Shown one piece after another: positions 56,380 to 64,000 of a stretch of DNA of 64,000 nucleotides. The DNA is from Anaerolineae bacterium. GTDB taxonomy: Bacteria; Chloroflexota; Anaerolineae; Promineifilales; Promineifilaceae. The first letter of the stretch is position 1, and each line of letters opens with the position of its first letter. Where the stretch lies: assembly GCA_020848035.1 (NCBI GenBank), contig JADLAX010000065.1, positions 220,354-284,353 of the forward strand. Reading direction: 5' to 3'. Below the pieces are notes generated by a model. The model did not search any database and was not told the DNA's origin. It saw only the letters and a program-made list of their open reading frames with translations. The position numbers and the translations under genes are program-made.

Positions 56380-59300
56380 ATGTCTAAACTTCCAACAAAA
56401 AATTATGCCCGCATGACCGAACTGCTTGAGCTGCCCACGCTGATCGACGTGCAGTTGGATTCGTTCCAACAGTTTGTCGAAGAGAGTCTGGCCGAGCTGT
56501 TCGACGAAATCTCGCCCATTGAGAGTTTTAATGGGGATCTGAAACTATACTTTCCCAGCAATCGCCCCGAGGTGGAGGGGTTTAACCTGACCTACTGGTT
56601 TGGGGAACCGAAGTATTCAGTTGAAGAGTGTGTCGAGCGGGATATGAGCTATGCAGCGCCTTTGTACGTGAAGGCCATGCTGTACAGCACCGATCAGGAC
56701 CAGCCCATTGTGCAGGATATTTTCATGGGTGATTTTCCGCTCATGACCCCGGCTGGCACCTTCATTATTAATGGCACTGAACGCGTCGTGGTGAGCCAGC
56801 TGATTCGTTCCCCCGGCGCTTATTTTGAAGTCCAGGAAGAGCGCACCACGGGACGGCCGTTGGCCATGGGCAAACTCATCCCCGATCGCGGTGCCTGGAT
56901 GGAGTTTGAAACCCGCAAGACGGATTACATTACCGTCAAGTTCAACCGCAAACGGACCGTGCCGGTAACCCTGTTCCTGCGCGCCATGGCCGCCGTGGAT
57001 GACGGTTTGAAAAACCCGCTGCTCAAAAAAGGCAGCGACGAAGAAATTTTTGCCCTCTTTGAAGACATTGATACCAACGGTGAGCACCTCTATATTCAGG
57101 GCAGCATCGAACAAGAACCGATGTGGGACCCGGATAAGCCGCTGGCCGAGCAGGCGCTGATTGAGTTCTATAAGCGCATGCGCCCTGGCGATCCGCCGAC
57201 CCTGGACAACGCTACCCAATACTTGCACGAGCAGCTGTTTGATCAACGTCGCTATGACCTGGCGCGCGTCGGCCGTTACAAGCTGAACAAGCGGCTGGGT
57301 GTGCAGGATGTTGTGCCGCTGGCGCATCGCACGATTACCCAGCACGACATTGTGCAGCTGGTGCGCCGCATGGTCAACATCAACAACGGCCTGGAGGGTC
57401 CAGATGATATCGATCACCTGGGCAACCGCCGGGTGAAGACGGTGGGTGAACTGCTGCAGGCCAAGCTGCGTGTTGGGCTGCGCCGCATGGAGCGGGTGGT
57501 GCGTGAGCGCATGTCCATCCGCGACAGCGACACCGTAACCCCGGTTTCGCTGATCAACATTCGGCCCGTGGTTGCGGCCGTTCGCGAGTTTTTCGGCAGT
57601 TCGCAGCTGAGCCAGTTCATGGAACAGGCCAACCCGCTGGCGGAACTGACCCACAAGCGTACCCTGTCGGCCTTAGGCCCTGGTGGTCTGCGCCGTGAGC
57701 GTGCCGGGTTTGAAGTGCGTGACGTGCATCACAGCCATTACGGCCGTATCTGTCCCATCGAAACCCCGGAAGGCCCGAACATTGGTTTGATTGGTCGTTT
57801 GGCGACATACGGCCGTGTCAACAAATACGGCTTCATCGAAACCCCCTACCGCCGCGTGCGTAACACCATCCCTGGCGACAGCGCCGAGCTGGTAAACCAT
57901 GATGCCTTTGTCAATATCGTCCATCCCGAAACGGGTGAAATCATTGTGGCGATAGACGAAACCATCACCGAAAAACATGCCAAGGCCATTAAAGAAGCAG
58001 GCATTGCCGAAGTCCAGGTTAAGCCGTTTATCACCGACGACATCATTTACATGTCGGCCGATGAGGAAGACCATTACTCCATTGCCCAGGCCAATGCCCG
58101 CATTGACGAAAGAGGCCAGTTTGCCGATCGGCGTGTTTCCTCACGCCGTAATCTGCAATTCCGCTTCACGTCGGTGCAGCGCATCGACTTTATTGACGTG
58201 GCTCCACGGCAAATTGTGGGTATCTCGGCGGCGCTCATCCCGTTTCTGGACCATGACGATGCCAACCGTGCCCTCATGGGCTCCAACATGCAGCGCCAGG
58301 CAGTGCCGCTGCTGCAGCCAGACGTTCCGATTGTCAGCACCGGCATGGAGCAGCAGGCGGCCATCAACTCCGGCCAGATCGTCGTAGCCAAAGAAGATGG
58401 CGAAGTGGTCAACGTTACCGGCGATACCATCATTGTGGTGGCTGAAAATGGGCCGCGTACCTACAACCTGCGCAAATACGACCGTTCCAATCAAAGCACC
58501 TGCATCGACCAACGTCCCATCGTGGTTAAGGGGCAGCGCGTGAAGCTCGGTGATGTGCTGGCCGACAGCTCCTCCACGCAATATGGCGAGCTGGCTTTGG
58601 GTCAGGATGTGCTGGTGGCTTTCCTTTCCTGGGAAGGTGGCAATTACGAAGACTCCATTCTGGTTAGCGAGCGCATGGTGCGTGAGGATCGCTTTACCTC
58701 CGTCCATATTGAAAAACACGAAGTTGAAGCGCGTGATACCAAACTCGGCCCCGAAGAAATCACGTACGACATTCCCAATGTCAGTGAAGATTCTCTGAAG
58801 GACCTGGACGAGCGAGGCATCATTCGGGTTGGTGCCGATGTCAACGAAATGGACATCCTGGTGGGTAAGATTACTCCCAAGGGTGAAAAAGAGTTGAGCC
58901 CTGAAGAAAAACTGCTGCGCGCCATCTTTGGTGATAAGGCGCGTGAAGTGAAAGACTCCAGCCTGCGTATGCCGCACGGTGCGCGGGGTAAGGTGGTGGA
59001 TGTGCATGTCTTCGACCGGCAGCACGACCGTGACCTGCCAGCGGGGGTCGAAACGATGGTGCGCGTTAGCGTGGCCCAGCGTCGTAAAATCTCCGAGGGT
59101 GACAAGATGGCTGGTCGTCATGGGAACAAAGGTGTTATTTCCAAGATTGTACCCATGGAAGATATGCCTTTCCTGTCCGACGGGACGCCGATTGATATTA
59201 TTCTGAGCCCGCTGGGGGTACCCGGCCGTATGAACATCGGCCAGGTGCTGGAAGCGCACCTGGGCTGGGCCGCACATCGCTTGGGTTTCCGGGCCATTAC

Positions 59301-60315
59301 GCCTGTGTTCGACGGTGCCAATGAGCGCGAAATCTCCGCTGAGCTGGCCCGGGCGTGGCTGTTAGGCCGTGCCTGGCAGGTGGCCGTAAACTGGGCCTGG
59401 GATTGGCTCACCGAAATTGAGTACGATCTGGAATCCCTGGAAGACCAAGATGAGGCACGGCGTCTTTTTGTCACCGGTTGGCTGGGTGAACAAGGGTTTA
59501 ACGTGGAGCGGCTGGAAACAGATCTGCGCTATGCGCAGTGGAGTGTGGCTCGTGAATGGGTGCGTGGCCGTGGCCTGGACCCAGACCTGCTCTTCCCAGA
59601 AAACCACGAGTCGCTGCGCAAGCTGGATTGGGTGGAAAGCGACAAAGCGGCCATCGAGGTGTGTGTGCGCGAATGGTACAGCTACATGCTGGACAAACAC
59701 GGCGACGGTCTGCCGGAAGCTCTGCGCGTCGATCCGCTCAAGACGGATGTGGCTGAACTGCAAACGCTGGCCAACCGGATCACTACGGTCACTCACGAGC
59801 CGCTGCCGATCTTGGGTAAGGAAATGCTGATTGATGGGAAGACGGGACGGCCGTTTGACCAGCCTGTGACCGTGGGTGTGCTGCATATGCTCAAACTGGC
59901 CCACCTGGTTGAAGACAAGGCTCACGCCCGTTCTACCGGTCCGTACTCCCTGGTAACCCAGCAGCCGTTGGGTGGTAAAGCCCAGTTCGGTGGCCAGCGC
60001 TTCGGTGAAATGGAAGTGTGGGCGCTGGAAGCGTACGGCGCAGCCTACACCCTGCAAGAAATGCTCACCATCAAGTCCGACGACGTTCAGGGCCGTGTGA
60101 AAACCTATGAGTCAATCGTCAAAAATGAGCCGATTGATGAGCCAGGTGTGCCCGCTTCGTTCCGCGTGCTGGTGAAAGAACTGCAAAGCCTGGGTTTGGC
60201 CGTAGAAGCCGTTACGGACAGCGGTGAGGTGGTGCGGTTTGGCAAGGAAGACGAAAAGAAAAATAAAAAGTGGGCCGGTACCGGTCTGATGGATTTAGCC
60301 CGAAGCCGCCGCTAA
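56380..60315 (+). CDS. rpoB: DNA-directed RNA polymerase beta subunit
   Basis: This is the catalytic beta subunit of RNA polymerase (1311 residues). Hallmarks include LTHKRTLSALGPGGLRRERA with the downstream RIF-region segment GRICPIETPEGPNIGLIG, the DNA-binding KMAGRHGNKGVISKI region, and the C-terminal block GGKAQFGGQRFGEMEVWALE with YTLQEMLTIKSDDV. Between PVFDGANEREISAEL (about residue 975) and LGKEMLIDGKTGRPFDQPVT (about 1145), where most bacteria have about 15 residues, there is an insertion of about 150 residues rich in Trp and acidic helices. The start ATG follows AGGGAG. It has its own consensus promoter. Unlike most genomes, rpoC does not follow; the str operon does. Confidence 0.98.
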   Translation: MSKLPTKNYARMTELLELPTLIDVQLDSFQQFVEESLAELFDEISPIESFNGDLKLYFPSNRPEVEGFNLTYWFGEPKYSVEECVERDMSYAAPLYVKAMLYSTDQDQPIVQDIFMGDFPLMTPAGTFIINGTERVVVSQLIRSPGAYFEVQEERTTGRPLAMGKLIPDRGAWMEFETRKTDYITVKFNRKRTVPVTLFLRAMAAVDDGLKNPLLKKGSDEEIFALFEDIDTNGEHLYIQGSIEQEPMWDPDKPLAEQALIEFYKRMRPGDPPTLDNATQYLHEQLFDQRRYDLARVGRYKLNKRLGVQDVVPLAHRTITQHDIVQLVRRMVNINNGLEGPDDIDHLGNRRVKTVGELLQAKLRVGLRRMERVVRERMSIRDSDTVTPVSLINIRPVVAAVREFFGSSQLSQFMEQANPLAELTHKRTLSALGPGGLRRERAGFEVRDVHHSHYGRICPIETPEGPNIGLIGRLATYGRVNKYGFIETPYRRVRNTIPGDSAELVNHDAFVNIVHPETGEIIVAIDETITEKHAKAIKEAGIAEVQVKPFITDDIIYMSADEEDHYSIAQANARIDERGQFADRRVSSRRNLQFRFTSVQRIDFIDVAPRQIVGISAALIPFLDHDDANRALMGSNMQRQAVPLLQPDVPIVSTGMEQQAAINSGQIVVAKEDGEVVNVTGDTIIVVAENGPRTYNLRKYDRSNQSTCIDQRPIVVKGQRVKLGDVLADSSSTQYGELALGQDVLVAFLSWEGGNYEDSILVSERMVREDRFTSVHIEKHEVEARDTKLGPEEITYDIPNVSEDSLKDLDERGIIRVGADVNEMDILVGKITPKGEKELSPEEKLLRAIFGDKAREVKDSSLRMPHGARGKVVDVHVFDRQHDRDLPAGVETMVRVSVAQRRKISEGDKMAGRHGNKGVISKIVPMEDMPFLSDGTPIDIILSPLGVPGRMNIGQVLEAHLGWAAHRLGFRAITPVFDGANEREISAELARAWLLGRAWQVAVNWAWDWLTEIEYDLESLEDQDEARRLFVTGWLGEQGFNVERLETDLRYAQWSVAREWVRGRGLDPDLLFPENHESLRKLDWVESDKAAIEVCVREWYSYMLDKHGDGLPEALRVDPLKTDVAELQTLANRITTVTHEPLPILGKEMLIDGKTGRPFDQPVTVGVLHMLKLAHLVEDKAHARSTGPYSLVTQQPLGGKAQFGGQRFGEMEVWALEAYGAAYTLQEMLTIKSDDVQGRVKTYESIVKNEPIDEPGVPASFRVLVKELQSLGLAVEAVTDSGEVVRFGKEDEKKNKKWAGTGLMDLARSRR

Positions 60316-60393
60316 CAGTGACGGTGGAGAAGGTGGGTAAAAATTGCCCCCTTCTTCACCCCATGCGTAGTTTAAAAAACAGAAATAAACCGT

Positions 60394-60421
60394 TTGACAA
60401 CGGAAACATCTGTGATAGAAT
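60394..60421 (+). promoter_or_regulatory. Sigma70-type promoter of the str operon
   Basis: TTGACA (60394-60399), a 16-base spacer and TAGAAT (60416-60421) match the consensus at 11 of 12 positions. It lies 80 bp after the rpoB stop and about 240 bases before the rpsL start, so rpsL-rpsG-fusA-tuf can be expressed independently of rpoB. Confidence 0.75.
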
Positions 60422-60493
60422 CACCGTTCGTATGTCTGCCCAAACAGGTAACTAGAAAAATACGTAGTTACTAATTGAATAGGTGAAACCATG

Positions 60494-60531
60494 TGGAGGC
60501 CATCGAGTTGATACAACTGCGATGGCCTCCA
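60494..60531 (+). terminator. Long hairpin in the str operon leader
   Basis: Arms 60494-60510 and 60514-60531 pair over 17 bp (TGGAGGCCATCG with its complement, then AGTTG with CAACT) with one bulged G and a 3-base loop, followed by TTTGT. It lies downstream of the str promoter, so it would form in the leader mRNA; terminator or attenuator is inferred. Confidence 0.65.
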
Positions 60532-60667
60532 TTTGTCGGGTAAAATAGGAAGACGGGCAGCACACCATCTTGATCTTTTTGAAAGTTAAGAAAATTTGTA
60601 AATAGTCTCTAGGCAAAAATTGTTTAGGACCTGTTTAAGGTCGGATAGAGTAAGGAGATAAACCAGC

Positions 60668-61084
60668 GTGCCTACGATTAATCAACTTGTACGCAAGGGT
60701 CGCAGCGCCAAAGGCAAGAAAAGCACGGCTCCTGCCTTACAGTGGACATTTAACTCTTTTAAACAACGTCGGACGCGTCAGCCCAAGGGTGCCCCGCAAA
60801 AGCGTGGTGTTTGTACCCAGGTAAAGACCATGACGCCGAAAAAACCGAATTCCGCGCTGCGTAAAGTGGCTCGTGTACGGTTGACCAATGGCATTGAAGT
60901 CACCGCCTATATTCCTGGCGAAGGCCACAGTCTGCAGGATCACTCTGTGGTGTTGGTGCGTGGCGGCCGTGTGAAGGATTTGCCCGGCGTTCGTTATCAC
61001 ATTGTCCGTGGTACGTTGGATGCTGGCGGCGTGGATAAGCGCAAGCAGGGCCGTTCCAAGTACGGCACCAAGACGCCGAAGTAG
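60668..61084 (+). CDS. rpsL: 30S ribosomal protein S12
   Basis: S12 is an assembly and decoding protein of the small subunit. The GTG start at 60668 has TAAGGAGAT about 10 bases upstream. The decoding-site motif TPKKPNSALRKVARV and the C-terminal GGVDKRKQGRSKYG are intact. The product has 138 residues, longer than the usual 123-125, because residues about 24-40 carry an insertion (LQWTFNSFKQRRTRQPKG) between the KKS segment and APQKRGVC. It opens the str operon. Confidence 0.98.
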   Translation: MPTINQLVRKGRSAKGKKSTAPALQWTFNSFKQRRTRQPKGAPQKRGVCTQVKTMTPKKPNSALRKVARVRLTNGIEVTAYIPGEGHSLQDHSVVLVRGGRVKDLPGVRYHIVRGTLDAGGVDKRKQGRSKYGTKTPK

Positions 61085-61224
61085 TGTTTTGTGGCGTAAA
61101 TAAGCCTTCAGCGAGCGGATAGTGCAAAAAAGTCAGGTGGTTGGGCATAAACCGCTCCTTTTATTGCCGGTTTGTTGACGCCCAACAGCAGTTGTTGGAT
61201 TTTTAATTTACGGAGAATTGCAAG

Positions 61225-61695
61225 ATGTCAAGACGTGATCGTCCTGAAAAACGAGAGGCTGAGCCAGATTTGAAGTATGGCAATGTCCATGTTTCTATGT
61301 TTGTCAACCGTCTTATGTACGATGGTAAAAAGAGCACGGCGCAGAGCGTGTTATATGACAGCTTTGATCTCATTGAGCAGCGGGCCAAGCGGCCAGCCAT
61401 TGAGGTGTTTGAGCAGGCCATCCAAAACGTGACGCCACAAATTGAGGTAAAACCGCGCCGTGTAGGTGGTTCCACCTATCAGGTGCCAACGCCGGTCGAT
61501 GCTCGCCGTCAGCTTTCGTTGGCGATGCGTTGGCTGTTGATGGCAGCGCGCAGCCGTGGCGGCCGTTCGATGGCGGAAAAGCTGGCCAACGAATTTATGG
61601 ATGCGGCAACCAATCAGGGCGCGGCTGTTAAGCGGCGCGACGACACGCACCGCATGGCAGAAGCCAATCGGGCATTTTCGCATTTCCGCTTTTAA
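61225..61695 (+). CDS. rpsG: 30S ribosomal protein S7
   Basis: S7 binds the 3' major domain of 16S rRNA and nucleates head assembly. The ATG at 61225 follows GGAGAA. The product has 156 residues with the standard SRRDRPEKREAEPDLKYGNV start, family core VNRLMYDGKKSTAQ, and the C-terminal KRRDDTHRMAEANRAFSHFRF. A 140-bp spacer after rpsL has no gene. Confidence 0.98.
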   Translation: MSRRDRPEKREAEPDLKYGNVHVSMFVNRLMYDGKKSTAQSVLYDSFDLIEQRAKRPAIEVFEQAIQNVTPQIEVKPRRVGGSTYQVPTPVDARRQLSLAMRWLLMAARSRGGRSMAEKLANEFMDAATNQGAAVKRRDDTHRMAEANRAFSHFRF

Positions 61696-61716
61696 GGAAA
61701 TTAGGTACTGGATATC

Positions 61717-63795
61717 ATGAGTCGTTTGCAACTAGACCGCGTGCGTAATATTGGCATCATTGCACATATTGATGCTGGTAAAACGACCACGACCGAACGT
61801 ATCCTCTATTACACTGGCGTGATTCATCGCATGGGTGAGGTTCATGAAGGAACCGCTACGATGGACCACATGGTGCAGGAGCAGGAGCGTGGTATAACCA
61901 TTACGTCTGCGGCCACCACGACATCCTGGATGGGTCATCAGATTAACATCATCGACACCCCCGGGCACATTGACTTTACGGCCGAAGTGCAGCGAAGTCT
62001 TCGTGTTTTGGATGGTGGGGTGGTTGTGTTTGATGCCGTGGCCGGGGTTGAACCACAGTCAGAGACTGTGTGGCGTCAGGCCGATGATTACAACGTGCCG
62101 CGTATCTGTTTTGTCAACAAAATGGACCGCACGGGTGCTGATTTTGTTCGCACCATTGGCATGATTCGGAATCGACTGGGGGCAAACCCCATTGCGATTC
62201 AGCTGCCGATTGGTCAGGAATCTAACTTCCGGGGCATCATTGATTTGCTCACGATGGAAGCGGCCGTTTGGGAAGATGATGACCTGGGCGCACAGGCCAA
62301 GATTGTGGAAATCCCTGCAGACTTTCGCGATCAGGCTGAAGAAGCACGCCAAATTATCATTGAGCGTATTGTTGAGACTGATGATGCGCTGATGGAACGT
62401 TACCTTGAGGGTGAAGAGCCATCCGTTGATGAGCTGCGTGCTGCGCTGCGTAACGCGACCGTAAACAACCTGGTGACCCCGGTTTTGTGTGGTACGGCAT
62501 TGCGCAACAAGGGCATTCAGCGTGTTTTGGATGCGGTTGTTTATTATCTGCCCTCGCCGCTGGATGTTCCGCCCATCAAAGGGTTAAATCCGGCTACGGA
62601 CGAGATGGAAACGCGGACGGCTTCAGACGAAGAGCCGCTGTCGGCGCTGGTTTTTAAGATTGTGACTGATCCATACGTGGGTAAGCTGGCTTATTTCCGC
62701 GTCTATTCTGGTGTACTGCACACGGGTGATACCCTGCACAACACGACCAAGAATAAGAAGGAAAGAATCGGCCGTATTTTGCGTATGCATGCTGATCGGC
62801 GTGAAGATCTCAAAGAGGTGCACGCGGGTGACATCGCCGCTACCCTGGGCATGAAGGTGACCTTCACCGGGGAAACGCTGGCTGATCCTGACCATCCGAT
62901 CATTTTGGAATCCATCAAGTTCCCGGAACCGGTCATTAATTTGGCCATTGAGCCAAAAACCAATGCCGACCAGGACAAGATGGGTATCGCTTTGCGCGCT
63001 CTGGCCGAAGAAGATCCAACTTTCCAGGTGAAAGTGGACGAACAAACGGGCCAGACGATTTTGTCCGGCATGGGTGAGCTGCACCTGGAAGTGTTGGTTG
63101 ACCGGATGCTGCGTGAGTTCAAAGTGGCGGCCAACGTGGGCCAGCCGCGCGTGGCTTATCGCGAAACCATTACGCGCACAGTAGACAAGGCCGAAGGCCG
63201 CTTTGTGCGTCAGTCTGGTGGTCGCGGTCAGTTTGGCCACGTGGTGCTGCGTTTGGAGCCGCTGGAACCCGGTTCTGGCTTTATCTTCGAGAACGCGATT
63301 GTGGGTGGTGTCATCCCGAAAGAGTACATCAAGCCGACAGAAGCCGGTATTCATGAAGCGTTGGAAAGCGGCACATTGGCTGGTTATCCAATTGTGGATG
63401 TTAAGGCGACGCTGTATGACGGTTCTTTCCACGAAGTTGACTCTTCGGAAATGGCGTTCAAGATTGCTGGTTCTATGGCCTTAAAAGAAGGTATGCAGCA
63501 GGGGCGCTCCATCTTGCTGGAACCGATCATGTCTGTTGAGGTGGTTGCTCCTGAGGAGTACACTGGTGACGTCATCGGGAACCTTTCGTCCCGGCGTGGC
63601 ATAATTGAAGGGATGGAAATGCGCTCAGAAGGGGTGCAATCTATCAAAGCCCGTGTGCCGCTGGCCGAGATGTTTGGCTATGCTACCCGTCTGCGCTCTA
63701 TGACGCAGGGTCGTGGCACGTTTACGATGGAGTTTGAGCACTACGCCCCGGTGAGTGAAGACATTGCTCAGAGCGTGATGAAAAGCGGCCGTTAG
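61717..63795 (+). CDS. fusA: Elongation factor G
   Basis: This translational GTPase of 692 residues drives mRNA-tRNA translocation. The G domain has GIIAHIDAGKTTTTERILYY, the DTPGHIDFTAEVQRSLRVLD motif and NKMDRTGADF. Domains II-V follow, with the domain IV segment GRGQFGHVVLRLEPLEPGSG and the C-terminal LRSMTQGRGTFTMEFEHYAP. It is 21 bp after rpsG, with a standard start and no insertion. Third gene of the str operon. Confidence 0.98.
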   Translation: MSRLQLDRVRNIGIIAHIDAGKTTTTERILYYTGVIHRMGEVHEGTATMDHMVQEQERGITITSAATTTSWMGHQINIIDTPGHIDFTAEVQRSLRVLDGGVVVFDAVAGVEPQSETVWRQADDYNVPRICFVNKMDRTGADFVRTIGMIRNRLGANPIAIQLPIGQESNFRGIIDLLTMEAAVWEDDDLGAQAKIVEIPADFRDQAEEARQIIIERIVETDDALMERYLEGEEPSVDELRAALRNATVNNLVTPVLCGTALRNKGIQRVLDAVVYYLPSPLDVPPIKGLNPATDEMETRTASDEEPLSALVFKIVTDPYVGKLAYFRVYSGVLHTGDTLHNTTKNKKERIGRILRMHADRREDLKEVHAGDIAATLGMKVTFTGETLADPDHPIILESIKFPEPVINLAIEPKTNADQDKMGIALRALAEEDPTFQVKVDEQTGQTILSGMGELHLEVLVDRMLREFKVAANVGQPRVAYRETITRTVDKAEGRFVRQSGGRGQFGHVVLRLEPLEPGSGFIFENAIVGGVIPKEYIKPTEAGIHEALESGTLAGYPIVDVKATLYDGSFHEVDSSEMAFKIAGSMALKEGMQQGRSILLEPIMSVEVVAPEEYTGDVIGNLSSRRGIIEGMEMRSEGVQSIKARVPLAEMFGYATRLRSMTQGRGTFTMEFEHYAPVSEDIAQSVMKSGR

Positions 63796-63873
63796 CCGTG
63801 GTTTATTAGATAAGGAATTGTGTCAACCGGCGCGCCGGTTAACGAACAAATTAGCATAGAGGAAAGGGAAATT

Positions 63874-64000
63874 ATGGGTAAAGAAAAATTTGTGCGCGAA
63901 AAACCACATGTGAATATTGGCACGATTGGTCACGTGGACCACGGCAAAACCACCCTGACAGCGGCAATCACCAAAACCCTGTCGCTCAAAGGGCTGGCCG
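63874..64000 (+). CDS. tuf: Elongation factor Tu (3'-truncated by window end)
   Basis: The first 42 codons are visible: MGKEKFVREKPHVNIGTIGH followed by VDHGKTTLTAAITKTL, the P-loop of EF-Tu. The ATG at 63874 follows GAGGAAAGGG. It is the fourth gene of the str operon, 78 bp after fusA, and continues beyond the window. Confidence 0.97.
   Translation, partial: MGKEKFVREKPHVNIGTIGHVDHGKTTLTAAITKTLSLKGLA

Larger units (their letters stand above)
979..59854. repeat. Dispersed octamer palindrome ACGGCCGT (window-wide)
   Basis: The octamer ACGGCCGT, frequently extended to AACGGCCGTT, recurs from 979-986 to 59847-59854. I marked more than 100 copies by eye; examples are 979, 5466, 9907, 12765, 18157, 24469, 29468, 39430, 52735 and 57738. 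Copies lie in genes on both strands, in all reading frames (read as TAV, NGR or RPL/RPF), and between genes. Base composition alone would give only a few copies. I saw none between about 59.9 kb and 64 kb. The behaviour resembles HIP1 of cyanobacteria; the function is unknown. Confidence 0.9.

Noticed and set aside
58141..59277. Minus-strand frame of about 378 codons opposite rpoB
   Set aside because: It lies entirely within the conserved rpoB core and has no homologous pattern.
1..64000. tRNA, rRNA, CRISPR, prophage and transposase genes
   Set aside because: I looked in the gaps and found no cloverleaf-like sequence, rRNA segment, cas gene, phage structural gene or transposase.

Overview
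The window is a 64 kb stretch of a GC-rich bacterial chromosome. I infer a Chloroflexota member (Anaerolineae/Ardenticatenia-like). The grounds are the DUF951, DUF2089 and DUF4097 proteins, a bacterial XPB helicase with SWIM and helicase-associated partners, a sphingosine-1-phosphate-lyase-like enzyme, an unusual rpoB, and a very high density of small dispersed repeats. The phylum is inference from gene content; no 16S rRNA or tRNA gene was seen.

Layout. 1-6.6 kb (+): end of a sarcosine-oxidase-type flavoenzyme, then a complete oligopeptide/dipeptide ABC importer (binding lipoprotein, two permeases, two ATPases). 7.0-9.3 kb (+): hypF without other hyp genes. 9.5-16 kb (-): a three-gene operon of XPB helicase, SWIM-domain protein and helicase-associated protein. 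16-18.2 kb: methyltransferase, an unknown protein and CsbD. 18.2-27.8 kb: glycosyltransferase, PAP2 phosphatase, PHP protein, lipid-kinase-family protein, flippase-like membrane protein, alkaline-phosphatase superfamily enzyme, quinone reductase, universal stress protein and small proteins. 28-31.3 kb (+): sugar kinase and S1P-lyase-like decarboxylase. 31.4-37.7 kb (mostly -): cupin, PEBP lipoprotein, DUF1499, MFS exporter, Nfu-like protein, YtxH and a secreted metallopeptidase. 38-40.3 kb (+): FabH-like ketoacyl synthase, membrane protein and acetyltransferase. 40.5-50.5 kb (-): a long co-directional run led by a good sigma70 promoter. It carries DUF4097, DUF2089 and SHOCT-like short-domain proteins, an ABC-2 exporter (one ATPase, two permeases), an acetyltransferase, a 2'-5' RNA ligase-like protein and a disulfide-oxidoreductase-like protein lacking its CxxC. 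50.7-56.1 kb: processive glycosyltransferase, DUF951, M50 protease, HD protein, TyrA-like protein and GT4 glycosyltransferase. 56.1-64 kb (+): rpoB with its own perfect promoter and leader hairpin, then the str operon rpsL-rpsG-fusA-tuf (tuf cut by the window edge). rpoC is not next to rpoB.

Two sequence-scale signals run through the window and are not explained by genes. First, the palindrome ACGGCCGT (often AACGGCCGTT) occurs more than 100 times by eye, in coding and non-coding DNA, yet I found none in the str operon. It resembles in behaviour the cyanobacterial HIP1 element, with a different sequence. Second, many gene junctions carry palindromes whose arms are tandem copies of a 6-8 base word. 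The words differ between families (GGAGATT, CGTGAAAC, GGTAATCG, GGTAATTG, GCAAGTT, GTAAAAAGTGAAA), but the architecture is the same, and several elements supply the stop codon of the neighbouring gene. Further dispersed inverted repeats recur at gene ends, one with a compensatory base-pair change.

The most system-like loci are the XPB-SWIM-partner operon, in which the two partner proteins look paralogous, and the DUF2089/DUF4097/ABC-2 operon, in which one short helical module is reused in at least four proteins.
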